In this document: one piece after another, positions 11,178 to 24,000 of the stretch
Position numbering within the stretch: position 1 is the first letter of the stretch
How the letters are laid out: every line of letters starts with the position of its first letter
Assembly (NCBI RefSeq): GCF_008831285.2
Contig: NC_045138.2
Location: forward strand, 15,967,934-16,031,933
Direction of reading: 5' to 3'
Length of the DNA stretch: 64,000 bases
Source: Nymphaea colorata
Taxonomy: Eukaryota > Streptophyta > Magnoliopsida > Nymphaeales > Nymphaeaceae
Position numbers and translations under genes: made by a program
The notes under the pieces: generated by a model
Seen by the model: the letters and a program-made list of their open reading frames with translations, nothing else
The model's database searches: none
Told to the model about the DNA's origin: nothing

Positions 11178-13602
11178 CTAGGAACTCAAGTACTTGTCAA
11201 TTATTTTCACGAGAACTGATTTGGGAACAGCTCCGATGACCGATTCTTTCTTCTCTCCATTTCTGAACAATAAAACAGTGGGGATGCTCCGAACACCATA
11301 ATCAGTTGCAATTTGAGGACTGTCATCGGTATTGAGCTTAAAACATTTGAGTTTCCCAACATACTGCTTTGCCACTTCATCAATAATTGGTTGAATCATC
11401 CGGCAAGGACCACACCAAGGTGCCCAGAATTCAACCAAAACGGGAAGATCATTCTCAAGGACCGTAGCATTCCAAGTGGACTCTGTAACTGCAGTAGCTG
11501 CAAAATGATAATCCAGTTTAAGTGAATAGCGGCTCATACTAAAAAAACTAGCAATAAATTCATCCCATTAAAGAAACTAAAAAAGGTAATTGTGTTGAGT
11601 GTGTTGCAAACTTTTAATCAAAAGGCATATCATATCCAAAACTTCCAGCCATGTTCAAGAAGATAAGATTCTCATCTTGCTAGCATATGTTCATGCCTTA
11701 TTATGTTTAAACTATAAAGAACATACTTTTTTTCTTTCGGAAGGCATGTGCAACCACCCGTTCTTGTTTCGGCAGTGGCAAAAATCCAAGATTAGGCCAA
11801 AGACTCTTGCTGAACATATACAATTCACCACACGTTTGAAAACAGTCACACAGGTTTTCTCCTCATTGCAACTGTCACTCTGACTTACACAAAAAGCATC
11901 ATCATGTGTTCATCCGTCATAACTTCCTTTTAGAAAAATAACGTGAAGACACTATATCACATTCTCTTGCGACCTAAAACACAGTCGTATTTGTCCAAGA
12001 TCTAGACTAAAATATGCTTTACCTTACTTCACCACCCAGCTCAACTGAGTTGAATCTCGTTCCCATTTATGTACAAACACACACGCGCACACACACACAC
12101 ATACACAGGCCATACATGCTCTCGCCCAGAAGAGAAGTGGTAAATTTAATGAAATTGTGGACTGAACGGTTCCACAATCGTTAAAAAAAAAAATCTTGGA
12201 GAAGACCACACCAAGCCTCTCACTGTGCTACATTAGATTTGATTTGATTTCAGAAATGACCACTCAGTGGACCAACATTTATTGTCTGGCTTTTTCAGAT
12301 TCCCTACCTACTATAACTCCTTCGGTAGACGTATAGCCATGTACAGGACTGCTTCGCTCTAGCAAGGGGGGGATGCGACCAGAAATAGAAAGAGAACACC
12401 ATTATCCTGAACACGTCAAGTGCTGTAGAGTCGTAGACTGCACAAAGTGCATAAGAGGGCGTTGTAGACTGCACAAATAGCAAAACTTACAGATATATAT
12501 ATATATATATGACGACTCCGACAACCACAGTATTGAGAATCTGAACCATTGTTCAGTGTTCAGCGAACAATAAGAAGAATCCCAGAAAGGAAAAGCAGAC
12601 ACTTCTGAACCACCACGCTAGCAGAGATTGAAACAGCAAAACCTTCAAAAGGAGAAACCCCAAAGTCAGAGGGGCGAAGAAGATGGCAGGATTCACGCAA
12701 ATGCATTTCACATCTCTATAAAGAAATTACTACACCGTTCCACCGTACTATTCCTTTAAAACAGACCTGGTCCATTACGGATCGAAATATACTTATCTAC
12801 AAGAGAAGAAATCAAATCCAGGATTAGTGAGATACGCCTATGGAACCTGGCTCCCTACTCGTGATCACTTCATCGCCTGGAAAGCAAAAAATCTGTGCGT
12901 TGCTGGAAGAAAAAATCATGTGGTACAGAAGATGACTACAGAAGATGAAACATCATTGTCGTAGATTGACTACAGAAGATGGACAGAGATCAGGAACAGA
13001 GCGACACACAGACACAGAGGATATTGTCAAACAATGAAGGAGCAAGAACCATAGGAACGATCGTCATAGTTCATCCTTGAATATGTTTGCATTTAGACTG
13101 CCAAAGCACACAACCACGCCACGATATCAAGAAAAATCAACTGCAACCTACAAACCCGCCCCCCCCCCCCCCCCCTCTTCTTTACAGCATGCACAACGAT
13201 TTTTAAGATCAAAATAATAGCCAATAGTGAAACCCAAAAAATGCTCCGACTCGAGCAACAAACATGACCCCAGAGTTCTGTATCAAGTTTTAAGCAATCA
13301 AACGCCAAATCGAAACAAAAGGATCAAGAACCAACAAAGATGAAAATCAAAAGGGAACTACCTTGCGCCTCGCAGACGATCCTCCCCGACTTACATTTCT
13401 GAGACATAAATCGGCAATTCCTGGTGACCAAATCGGAAACGAACAACCCAGAAGGTGCACTTTGGCGAGCAAAGGAGACACTTCTGCCACTGCCCACCAT
13501 TCGTCGACACAAAAGAGGAGATGAGAGGAGACGGCAGGAGAGAGGCCTCCTCACCGGCGACGACAAGGAGAGGGGTGAATTCATGGCCATCCCCACCACC
13601 AT
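11178..13602 (-). CDS. Chloroplast thioredoxin m-type
   Basis: Two exons: 13602-13362 and 11497-11178, joined in phase 1 by a GT-AG intron of 1,864 bases, giving 186 residues. Exon 1 encodes an N-terminal region rich in Ser, Arg and Leu with almost no acidic residues up to about residue 70, a chloroplast transit peptide, ending near RIVCEAQ. Exon 2 encodes the whole thioredoxin fold: [20 protein letters not shown] with the redox CGPC at 109-112, [21 protein letters not shown] with the conserved cis-proline, and the terminal helix [16 protein letters not shown]. The CEAQ.. junction and WCGPCRMI are typical of m-type thioredoxins, which ferredoxin-thioredoxin reductase reduces and which activate Calvin-cycle and other stromal enzymes. 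In-frame Mets at 13590 and 13584 are alternative starts. Confidence 0.94.
12074..12107 (+). repeat. (AC)n microsatellite in the thioredoxin intron
   Basis: Alternating AC with a few G interruptions, read directly. A second simple repeat, (TA)n at about 12493-12510, lies in the same intron. Confidence 0.85.
13159..13175 (+). repeat. 17-base poly-C run (poly-G on the sense strand)
   Basis: Seventeen consecutive C on the plus strand, so the thioredoxin pre-mRNA has a G17 tract about 190 bases downstream of exon 1. Such runs are prone to slippage and sequencing error. Confidence 0.9.
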
Positions 13603-16600
13603 GACAGGGAGAAAAGATGAAGAAGATGAAAACTGATGGATACTTCAATTTGGTTGCCGCGCAATCAGAAGCATTGGAGATGACTAGGACATGGGATGAT
13701 CTGATTCAAGCAGAAAGTTTTTTATCAAACATAACACGATGGTCAAGCGCCTCATTTCACGCTCCCTGATAGCTTTATTCTATTTATAAACTTGTACATA
13801 ATTGATTGACCGTCTTTTCCACCTAACATCATGCTCACAAGAGGATTCGCTGCTTTAATCCAAATCATTAACTTGGACCAAATACTCGACTACTGTCCCC
13901 GCATAAAAACAAAGTTCAGCAGCTGAGATTTACAACTGTGATCAGGTCGCCATTGATTGGAGGCTCCCAGCAAAGAAGGCCCATCTTTCTGATTACCCAA
14001 AACAAGTGTTTCCACGACCAAATGGCCCTCAAAAGTAAAAAATATGGCAACCTAATCTTCACCCACTAATGCCCATTTGGTATATAAGCATCTTTAGTGC
14101 ACTACCATCAGAGCCCCCAAACAAGTAAATTAAGAAATAATTTTCAAATGATTAAACTAACCCATCAGAATTTTGGCTTCTTAAAACTACTTTTGAAAGG
14201 ACAAACCACTTGATTATATTGATCAAATGAGCCATTCATTTGTTCACAGGAATCCTCATACTTTGGTGGCCTTTTATATTCCACTACCCATAAATTCCAT
14301 ACCAGCTGATTCAAGGGCGTCATGCATCAAATTATCACCTTTCAATTTTCTCATTTTAGACATGTTTGAAATTATTTTTATATTTGAAGTTATATGTAAC
14401 ATTATTGTCCTGCCAATTCATATCCAAGTAGCTGATGAGCCAAATAGTTGGATCGTCAGCCTGAGCAATTCAATTCAATACCCAAATTAAATAGCAACGG
14501 CTTGGGTTCAATTTCACGCAATGTTGAGTTGCTCAATACGGTATATTGAAACCAGACCTGCTCAAAACAAGGGTTGAATAAGAAAGCCATCCTAGGGTAA
14601 CCTTTCATGACAAATTCTTCTCAAAGTTCAGCATGGTTGATTAAAAGAAGATCGACAGGAACAAAGATTTAATTGTAGAGCCATCACTAGGAACGCACGT
14701 CAACTATTTGTACAAAGACAATCCAAATGCAAAGGTTAATAGAATTTAATTCAAAGTGAAAGAAACTAACACACCAAAACCACATACAACGCATAATCAC
14801 AAAAAATATAGTGCAATCACTGCGACTTTTTGGTCTTGACTAGGAACCCCCGAAAGATTCATCTTTTCTAATACGATTTAGGGGAAATAGACGCCTTTTT
14901 AGCTGTAGAATCTTTTCTAGAGAAATTTCTCCTGCATCGTCTTACACCCGCTGGGCCCCGGCCGAAACAAGGAAAGTTACTTCCACGAACTGCTCCGTGC
15001 CAGGGGTGGAGAACAGCCTCAGAAATTGAATAAGCAGAACTCTTGAATTCCGAGAACGACGAATATGATCTTTGGGATTCAACTGTCACAAACAGCAGTC
15101 GACGTACAAAATCCATGAGATTCAAAGCAAAAATATGCCCTCGGAGCGTTGATATTGCATTAGCAATATGGGAAGACAATACAAGGTTACGATTAACTTT
15201 CACTGCCCGCTGCAGCTCCCTTATGAAAGAAGTAGAAAAAGAAAAAAAAAAAAAGTTGATTCAGTGTAGAAACAAGTAGGAAATCTGAACGCTTGTATAT
15301 GACTAAACCACCCATCAAACCATATCATTCCAGATGTGAAACGTAAATAAAAACTTCGGGAAAGAAAATGATGAATGACAAATGGAGAGGACAAATTTGA
15401 CATGGTTCTACTCTAAGGGCCTACATCCATGGAAAGTTTCCAAATTTGCTTCAATTCGAAAATGAAACTGAAATGTACAATAATTGTGTTTCAGCAGAAG
15501 ACAGACAACCCACTAATCTTACATTACAAAGCGCTAGAACCCGCAACCTTCCCACAGATTGATTTCCGTCGTGAATTTTTTCTATTGCAATGTAATAATG
15601 AGAGAAATCACAACAAGATCGCACAAAGAAATCAATTATAATGATCTATGTGGACATTTGTCAGCTATGCAGACATTAAGTTATCCTGCGCAGCGTAAAC
15701 TAGTGCCAAAAAACTCAGAGAACGTGCCCAAGGAGAGAATATGTTAAGAGAAGGATATAAAACTCATATCAATTTATCAACGCCAACAACATTTTGGTTT
15801 CAGAGTAATAGAGGAAGCAACCTAACATAAACTCAGAAGCAGAAGATGATGCCCAACGTAAACCATTTCCAGTCAAATGACTGTTTACAGTACAAATATA
15901 ATCACACACTTCATTAGTTTACACTTAAAACAGATCAGCTTGCACATGTTGAAACATTGATAACATGAGCAGAATCATACAACATCCACAAGAAAACCTT
16001 AAAGTTAGAACAAGTTAGAGAGAGAAAGAGAACCCATCACAAAAACATCGTCTCCCCACTTTGACATGCCACTCTGAAAAAAATTGGTCTACGGTATCGC
16101 ATGTAATCTTCCGACTTCTTTCAATACTATGCTACAAGATGCGCTATGTTACACCTGCAAAAAAAAATCAAGTAGATAAATATTTATTTATTCCTTTACA
16201 GCAACCATGCTTCTTGTGTAAAAAAGGGTTATGCCAATGGGTCGAACTTGGGTTAGATGCAAGGCCTTACTGAGGCAGACCTAATTGCATCTGGTTTAAA
16301 AGGATTACATGATTTCCGGGGTTGAATTCTGATCCCACTATTTTATGATACAATTTTCACATGTAAATGGGTCAAACAGGACTCAGATTTGGACCTCGAC
16401 ACAAACTTATATACCAATCTGGATCAGATTCGTAAATCAAATATTTTTCTTTTACTTGTTGAAAGTTGAAACCAAATGAACCAGTATTCAAATTGGTAAG
16501 CATATCTGAGCCTCTGACCCGTTGATATCCCTATCCCTAGGGCTGGAAAACAAGCATACCTTGACAAGATTATACAATTTGCAGATTACTGCTTGAAGAA

Positions 16601-18057
16601 AATTGTTAAAGCATATTGTACACCACAGGCGACAAAAAAATGGGAAGGAATCCAGATGATGAGGAACTGCCGATAGTTCTTAGTAGATAGTTGATCAGAT
16701 CCATGAAAACTGTCATGCAGTTTCTAATGCCACTAGAGCGGACACTGCACAGAATGAAAATAAATACTATATCAACAAATTTGCAACGATTAATATTTCC
16801 ATTGAGTTTAACATTAGTTGGTATTACACTAATGAAATTTATAGATCTTCATCCATTTTTCATCATCATTTCCAGTGCAAAGATTAGGACACATCATAGG
16901 CTTCCAAACATATACATAAGCAGAATAAGTTTCCAAATGAACGAAAAAGAGTGGACATTACGTGTGGATTCTGTAGAAGAACAAACGCACCAGTTGATAA
17001 ACTTGGCAGCTTGTCCAAAGCGGTCATGTCCACAGGTGGTAAACCAGCCATTAAAGCGCAAAAAGAAAATGATAACATGTTCTTTGTTTTATTCTCCTTG
17101 GCTATGTCATGAAGTTTGCCTTCTAATTGTAAAATGCAGTACAAATGCTTAGTAACAATTATCTCCAAATGAAGGTCCCTTTGAATAACTTTTTTTATCA
17201 TCATTTCGCAACTTTTATGGACCAAAAATAAAATGGACTAGCTTGATCATTGGTGAAAGGTACTAGCAAATAGTATCACTGAACAGAAATGCCTGGCATC
17301 TCATGAAAGACTTCCAGTCTATCATCACTACCAAAGAAAAAGCCTTGACATTTGGTTCTCCAAAAATATATCATTCCAAGATAAGCCTATGCCTTAATTC
17401 GGTTGCTGATCCTGTTTTCTTCATTGCCCTCAAGAGAATGATTTTCTATGAAAAATATAGAGAAATTAACGGAACTCTTATAAGTTGAAAAATGAAAATA
17501 AAAAGATAGTATTCATGAAGCGAAAGGGCTTTTAAAATGCTCCATGCAAAAATATAAACAAAAATTAAAAGTGTCTTCTACATATAAAATTAAGAAAATA
17601 ATGCTTAATATATATTTAAATTACAAAAGAAATGCAGACATAACATGACATTATCAGGATACATAAATACATACATTTTTATGACATTTTGAAAATATTG
17701 CTTTGGGGATATTATTTCACCAAAATTTTTACAGTATAAGTGACATTTTCAAAAGTTTGGAAACTGATGACTACGCATTAACTATAACAACAACCATATT
17801 GTTTGCATAGATGATCACAAATATCATTTGATTCACCATCATTTGACATCTTGCCCATACCAAGTGCAGATACTAACATTTTTTTTTTATTGAAACATTT
17901 TTAAGAAAGATAAAAAATGAATTTGTGCTTCAGAAATCTTCAAACAGTTTAATGGCAGTAATGAAGACTAAAAACCACACAAACAATTGACAAAAACCAA
18001 TGTCATAAACTACTTTATTTGCATTTGTTGGCGCAAGAAGTTAATCCAGTTGAATTT
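13603..18057. other. Spacer between thioredoxin and SET-domain genes, mostly unassigned
   Basis: The left end is the thioredoxin 5' UTR/promoter; the right end is the 3' UTR of the SET gene. One minus-strand ORF (14868-15209) looks as if it could be an exon and is listed separately. A second minus-strand frame at 16884-17225 has no clean splice sites. Around 16.3-16.5 kb is a worn sequence resembling old repeats. I cannot assemble a gene here. Confidence 0.5.
14868..15209 (-). CDS. Unassigned ORF, possible terminal exon or gene fragment
   Basis: About 113 open codons ending in TAG at 14868. A pyrimidine-rich tract and a possible AG acceptor (CATAAG, AG at about 15211-15210) precede ELQRAVKVNRNL. 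The other two minus frames are broken by stops, which is mild evidence for coding. The C-terminus is basic (GVRRCRRNFSRKDSTAKK). I do not recognise the family. A passing likeness of AVLHPWHG to the plant glycolipid-transfer signature is too short to rely on. It could be an exon of an unresolved minus-strand gene, a decayed fragment, or chance. Confidence 0.2.
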   Translation of the reverse strand, partial: RAVKVNRNLVLSSHIANAISTLRGHIFALNLMDFVRRLLFVTVESQRSYSSFSEFKSSAYSISEAVLHPWHGAVRGSNFPCFGRGPAGVRRCRRNFSRKDSTAKKASISPKSY

Positions 18058-21000
18058 TCACCAGCTGACCTGAAAATCACGCACTGTGACGAAATCCCAA
18101 CGTTCTTTTCTCATATCTAAAACTTCTTTGTCTCCATCGTCATATAATATCTGCCACAAAATTTTACGGTAGAGACATCATTTTTTTCCAACATCCTATA
18201 GAATAAGTTACAAAAGGAAAAAACACCAAAAATGTAGCATTCGAACAAACAAGAAATCAAGATTAGCCACACATAATGGACATTCATTACTCACTGTGTG
18301 TTTTTTGTTCTTTGCATTATAGGCTGATATTTTCCCTTTATAGAATCTGCAATTTTCACGCTACAGTAATTAAATAATGCAACGGAAAGCAGCATTCATA
18401 AAAGACAAAGAAGGCTCAAATCTAACATTTCATAAGATGAATGAATAGCACTCACCTCCACCAAATAACTTCTCAAAAAATACAGATTTAAAACAAAAAA
18501 TCGACTGTTATTACTGCAATTGTGAAAAATGCACAATTATATTCAAGTATATTCATCATAAGGCCCACCTTTGAGAAAACAGCCTAATAGGCTAATATCT
18601 ACTTTCCAGAAAATACAACATTCTTCAAGGCATCGGTGATGAAAAAGTTACTTAGCTATTATAAAGTCGAGATGGTTTACAAAAAATATTGAGATGGGAA
18701 CAAAACAAGGAATCTCAAGGACAAATTACACAATACATACATTATCAGTTTATACATGATTTTTCACTTCAACTGGGTTTAACAATGAACAACATGATAA
18801 GGAGCATCACATTGCAATAAACAGAAGCCATGCAACTTGAAACAAAAGAACTAATAATTTCAAAGTTGAAACTAGGCTGCAAAGATAATAGATACATCAA
18901 CTTTTGAATCCCAACAAAAACATATCAGAATTTAGCCCAACAGAGAGAAACAATTTTATTTTTCAATGATGACTGAAGTAGAAAAATTAGACAACCATTG
19001 CATAAAAATTGGCAGTAGGATGGTAGTCATTGAATCATTTAATCACACCTTTTGTCTTCTGGCCACCATACTTTCACACGTAGACCAATGCAGTCCCCTC
19101 TCCGCTTAATGGAGTGGCCATTAAGAAATCTTCCTGGATTATCAGAAAATAGAAGAAACACATAGAAAAGGGAAGGAGAGGAGGAAGAATCAGATGTCTG
19201 AATAGTGAAAATAACTGTTGAAGCAATGCACAAGGAGGCAAGCTTACCACTAGATATTTCTCCAGCAGGCCAATCCTATGCAACAGAAAAATGGCAGTCA
19301 ATTTATTGTCAACAGGCATGAACTAAGAGCAAACACAAACAGTAATAGTAAATGGAACCATAAAAGCCAGTTTTCCATATCCAACACATTATTACCCCAC
19401 TGAATAATAAGCTAGAAGTAAATTCTAGAATAAATTACACTTTATCACCTGTAGACTTTCACTATGTTATTCTATACCTTTTATTATATGGCCGAAGGGA
19501 AGGACAAATTAATTCAAGGCTCTCCAGCGAACATGAAAGGAAAGTATCCATACAGCACTCTTTTAACAGTGCCTAGAGGGAAGAGTGGCTCAGCTTGTCT
19601 GCATTGAATTTCTTCACAAGGACTATACTTCATGGAGGCCTCAAAAACGTTAGGGTCTTGTCACCTCCCCATGCTACCCCCATTTATATTTTTATTAATT
19701 GCAAGCTAAACTACTCAACACAAAGCAATTTGGGGACTTGCACCACCTTCATTTCCCTACGTAGTCAGTTTCCTTGCCCATATGTTAATATCTTTGACTT
19801 GCATATCTTAGACTTAATTCACACTACTATTGCACTTAAGTGTGCAACGTGAGACACATCTGCATTAAGATTAGCAGTGAAACCTTTAATGATATGTTAC
19901 TGTTCAATAAACAAATGGCACAATACATTTTGTCTTATTTTCCACCAAAATAACCAAATTCGATTACTTGAAGTGGAGAAAGGGATGCCCACCAAGGATT
20001 TACACTTTGCAACCAAGATGTTTCAGAGTATCTCTTAAAGGAATCAGCGTCCATAAAAGGGCACCATCAAGAGAGGCCATTTTATGGTTACAACTTGGTA
20101 GCAGAAAGGGATGAAAAGGACTTTCAGAGAAACTAGAGAAGCAGGAAAAATGAAGGATAACTAATTAACAGTCAATAAGAGGCTGTGAAATTATCAAGAG
20201 GATGGTATTTTTGATGAGAAGCTCAAGAGCTTATGTCATTTAAACTTTCAGTTAGAGGACCTTTTTTCTTTCTCTCTTTTTCCCAACATTATTTTTCTGC
20301 CAGGCAGTTCATTTGAGAATGGTTAGCCCTTCCCCACCCACAGATGCCAGACCTAGTTTCCTTCAAATTCCATAGAAATGCTAACTATTGGAAGCCGAGC
20401 CCTAAAAGGCACAGATTTGTGGGGTTAAAGGCTAATGGCCATCAAGAACACCAGCAACTCCTTTTCAAGCTTGGTTCCTGTTATAGCACGAGTTTTATTT
20501 TAACTTGTAAGTTCATTATGAATAGTGAAGTGCCATCCTTAAAGAATGTATTATCTATGATTGACTAGGCCTGTGTAAGAGAATAAAGAATTTAAACATT
20601 AAGAACAGATTATTTGAAAAAAAAAAAGGCCGTATGGAGAAGACTATATAGATTGGATGGAGCGTGAAAATGAATATGTAAAGGTTCTTTAAAAGTCCAA
20701 ACAACTTCAAAAGGCTTGACCAGCCACCTTCCAACTAGTAATTAGGTCAACTCGGTATGCTGTCGGTGAGCTGTAGATTTTCACAATAGCAACATGGGTT
20801 TAGGAGATCAACAGTTAACGTAAGGAAAGCAGTTTGACTGTTTGAGATGTTGCCCTGAATGTTCTTGACACTCGTCTCATCCTACATCACTTAAATCAAC
20901 TCATCCTATATCCACCAGATGATTGGTTTAAATTATCTCTCATCAAGATTTTGAACAGACATCAGGGTTTAACTCTAAGAGGCAAGTGAGGGTGACCATT

Positions 21001-24000
21001 AAGCATTAAGATGGACAGACTAAATAAGCAATAAAGGCAGGGAAACAAAGAACAGAGATGGTGGGATTTTGTGATGAGGAAGTTCAGTGTCCAAATCGAT
21101 AATTCAAATAGCTAGAGAGGTTGCAACAGGCTTATATAATCAGATACCGAATGGGAACAATCAGCTAAGGAGAAGGTTTTGAAATCTTCAGAGGTTTTAG
21201 TAGGTTTACACAGGACTCTTGTGAATGGGCTCCACAAGAGAGGAGGTATTCCACAGAGTAGCTCGCCACAAATAGAGCCATGGCATCAGTTTGAAGGGAA
21301 AGCCCCATGATTGACCTCCTTTGGCATCTAATCTGTGAAGTCTATATGTCTAACTCCATCTTGTCAAGAAAAAAACAAACTTAGCCAATTTAATGAACCA
21401 AAATATCGACTTACAAGAAGGCCTTTTTCATATAGAAATGCTTTCAGTATAGGTGAAGTAGCTGCCACCTCACAAGCAACAAACTCAGTAGCAGCCTCTG
21501 AAGATAGCTTCTGCTTGCTGGGCTTCGCTCCCAACTTTCCTCTGCAACCCAAAGCACCACAGTAGCACTCTTGATCCTTTCCAAATTGAATAAACCTACA
21601 AGTAGGTCAGCAAACGGACAATATCACTTTCAGAAGAAACTAATATAGTAAATAACGGACCCAAAAAAAGAAACTAAAACATGGAAAAAGATAAGTAGAT
21701 CACTATATAAACAAGCCCATATATCATGTAGACATAAGATGCTGGATTTACTACAAAGAATGTTCCCAGCACAGTTACAAGAGAAAATGTAGGGTTTCCG
21801 TACTGATAATCATAGGTCAAAGGCTCGCCCATCTTAATCTTGCGTTTAGCAAAAATTCCAATTCTGGTCTCACCATCAACTCTCCTGAAATAAGAAATCA
21901 TAATCAGTAAGAGATTTATTTTACAAGAAAAAGGTAATTCCATTCAAAGACAGGTAGAGAACCATTTCTGCATTTCAGTATTGGGCTGACAACTATGGTT
22001 CATAAAGCGAGACTTGTTTCCCTTGTATGTGGCATCAATAACCATATCCCTGTTAACCTCACACAGATAAAAGTTAGTTTCACCACGGCGCTTCATTTCC
22101 CATAGCCTCTCCTCACATGTTTTATCATCAATAACTGCACAAACAATGTGAATGTTTCATGTTTCCTTTATTAAGAATAACAAAGATGATAAAAAAGTTT
22201 CAGATAATGACCTTCACCCACATATTCTATGACAAACTCCCCCTGACTTATATCCTCTTTTGCTACCAATCCTAATCCACATTTCTCAGTCTGCAAAAAT
22301 ACCAAGTAAGATGGAATCAAGAAGGGGACAAACCTACAAGTCATGATAATTACAATATGAGCTTTTTAATTTCTAATAAAAGAAACCATACAACAGCTAA
22401 CCATCGACAAACACAATGTGTAAGATTATTCAAGTCCCTGCTAATTAGCAGCATAGAACCGTAATTTTCTCAATTGCTTGCTATGAGATTGGAGAGAACA
22501 CCATGCAACGATAACATTAAGAGAAAAATGTTTAAGATACCAGTTGCCCTGGTATGGACTTCACCAACCTTCTGTGTAAGAATAACAAAAAAAGGGAGTT
22601 TCAAGCATCGACTCATTAAAAGGAAGAAATATTAGAAAGCATTGAGGCACAATGATTAGAGTCATTAGACACATCATGAATAACTCAACAATCAAACCCA
22701 CCACATCCACCCTCCCAAAAGACTGGAGAAGCCTCAAGCAAGAAAGAGTTCAATCGCCAATATTGGATTGTGCAAAAGTAAAAGTCTCCCACGTGCACAA
22801 GAGAAGCATGAATAATTGCAGTTCATGGAAAGCAAAACAGTGAATAAATGTCTAACAAGTAATGGGGGAACACTTAGCATTTATACAGCCATACGGAGGA
22901 ATCTAGACATACTTCAGTAAGACCTTCAGTCATTTATATTTTTTCACAATAGCAGATGAAGGACCATAACTCTTTTCCTAAAGCAGAAGTATAATAAGAT
23001 ATAAAATAAAAACTAAAAAGGTATAGGTTGGTTAAATTCAATGTTTTGAACCAACAGAAACTTGAATTCAAGAGAAATAAACAAGTGTCTAACAATATGA
23101 AAGACAAAAAAACTAGACTGCTTTATTTTCTTGAGAAAGAATCTGTGAATTAAGATGTACCTTCACTACTTTCATTTTCTTGCTGACACGACTCTGAAAA
23201 GGCCTATTGGCACACGAATCTGCACATCGGCAGCTGGATGAACAGCAAGACAATAACATCCTGCGGATAAAGACATTCAGCAATGCAAATTGTTCACGGA
23301 AAATAACAAATCAGGCAAGCAACAATGATGTGTATTTTTTGCATATTCATGAAGCACATTAAACAGTTGATGGCAGTAACCATCAAATGAAACAGATAAG
23401 TGAAAGATCCAAAATAAGATCAGTCTTACCCACAATGGCAATCTTTCTGACACACAGTTGATGATCCAGGAGAAGCAGCACAGGAACAGAAAATTCCATC
23501 ATCTTCATTACGCCTCTTCGGTTTCTTTGCTAGATAAACATCTTTAAGAAGTTAAGACCTGAAGACAAACTTGCAATTGCTTGGCTACTTAACGATAAAC
23601 ACCATAATGAAAATGTGAATGTTGCTAGGAATTTGAGGCCTCACCAAATGCACAACCTATGATGCTACTAGAGGGGACCAACTCTTGGTGCACAAAGCCT
23701 TCATTCTCTGCTTACATGATATTTCACATTGACATAGAACTGGCAAGAACCAAATTGTACTACTCTTTTCTAAACATTGTACTTGTTAAATATCATACTT
23801 ATCAATGAGATTCAAAAGAATATTTTCATGTGAATCTCTTTGTAGTCAAGCTCAATTGACATCGAACTATTTAGACATTATGTTCATCCATGAATCTCTC
23901 TGTAATACTTTAATTTGTCTCTCAATCAGTGTTGTAAATCTCAGTTTCCATCTCCTATTGGAAACCAAGAACACCAATACATATTGACAACAGGGATCAG

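Noticed and set aside
14868-15209. Glycolipid-transfer-protein assignment for the unassigned ORF
   Set aside because: Only AY...VL.PWHG matched the remembered signature. Spacing and downstream residues did not fit, so I left the function blank.
16884-17225. Minus-strand ORF containing LPPVDMTALDKLPSLSTG as a coding exon
   Set aside because: No AG acceptor in the right place before the protein-like segment, and no partner exons found.
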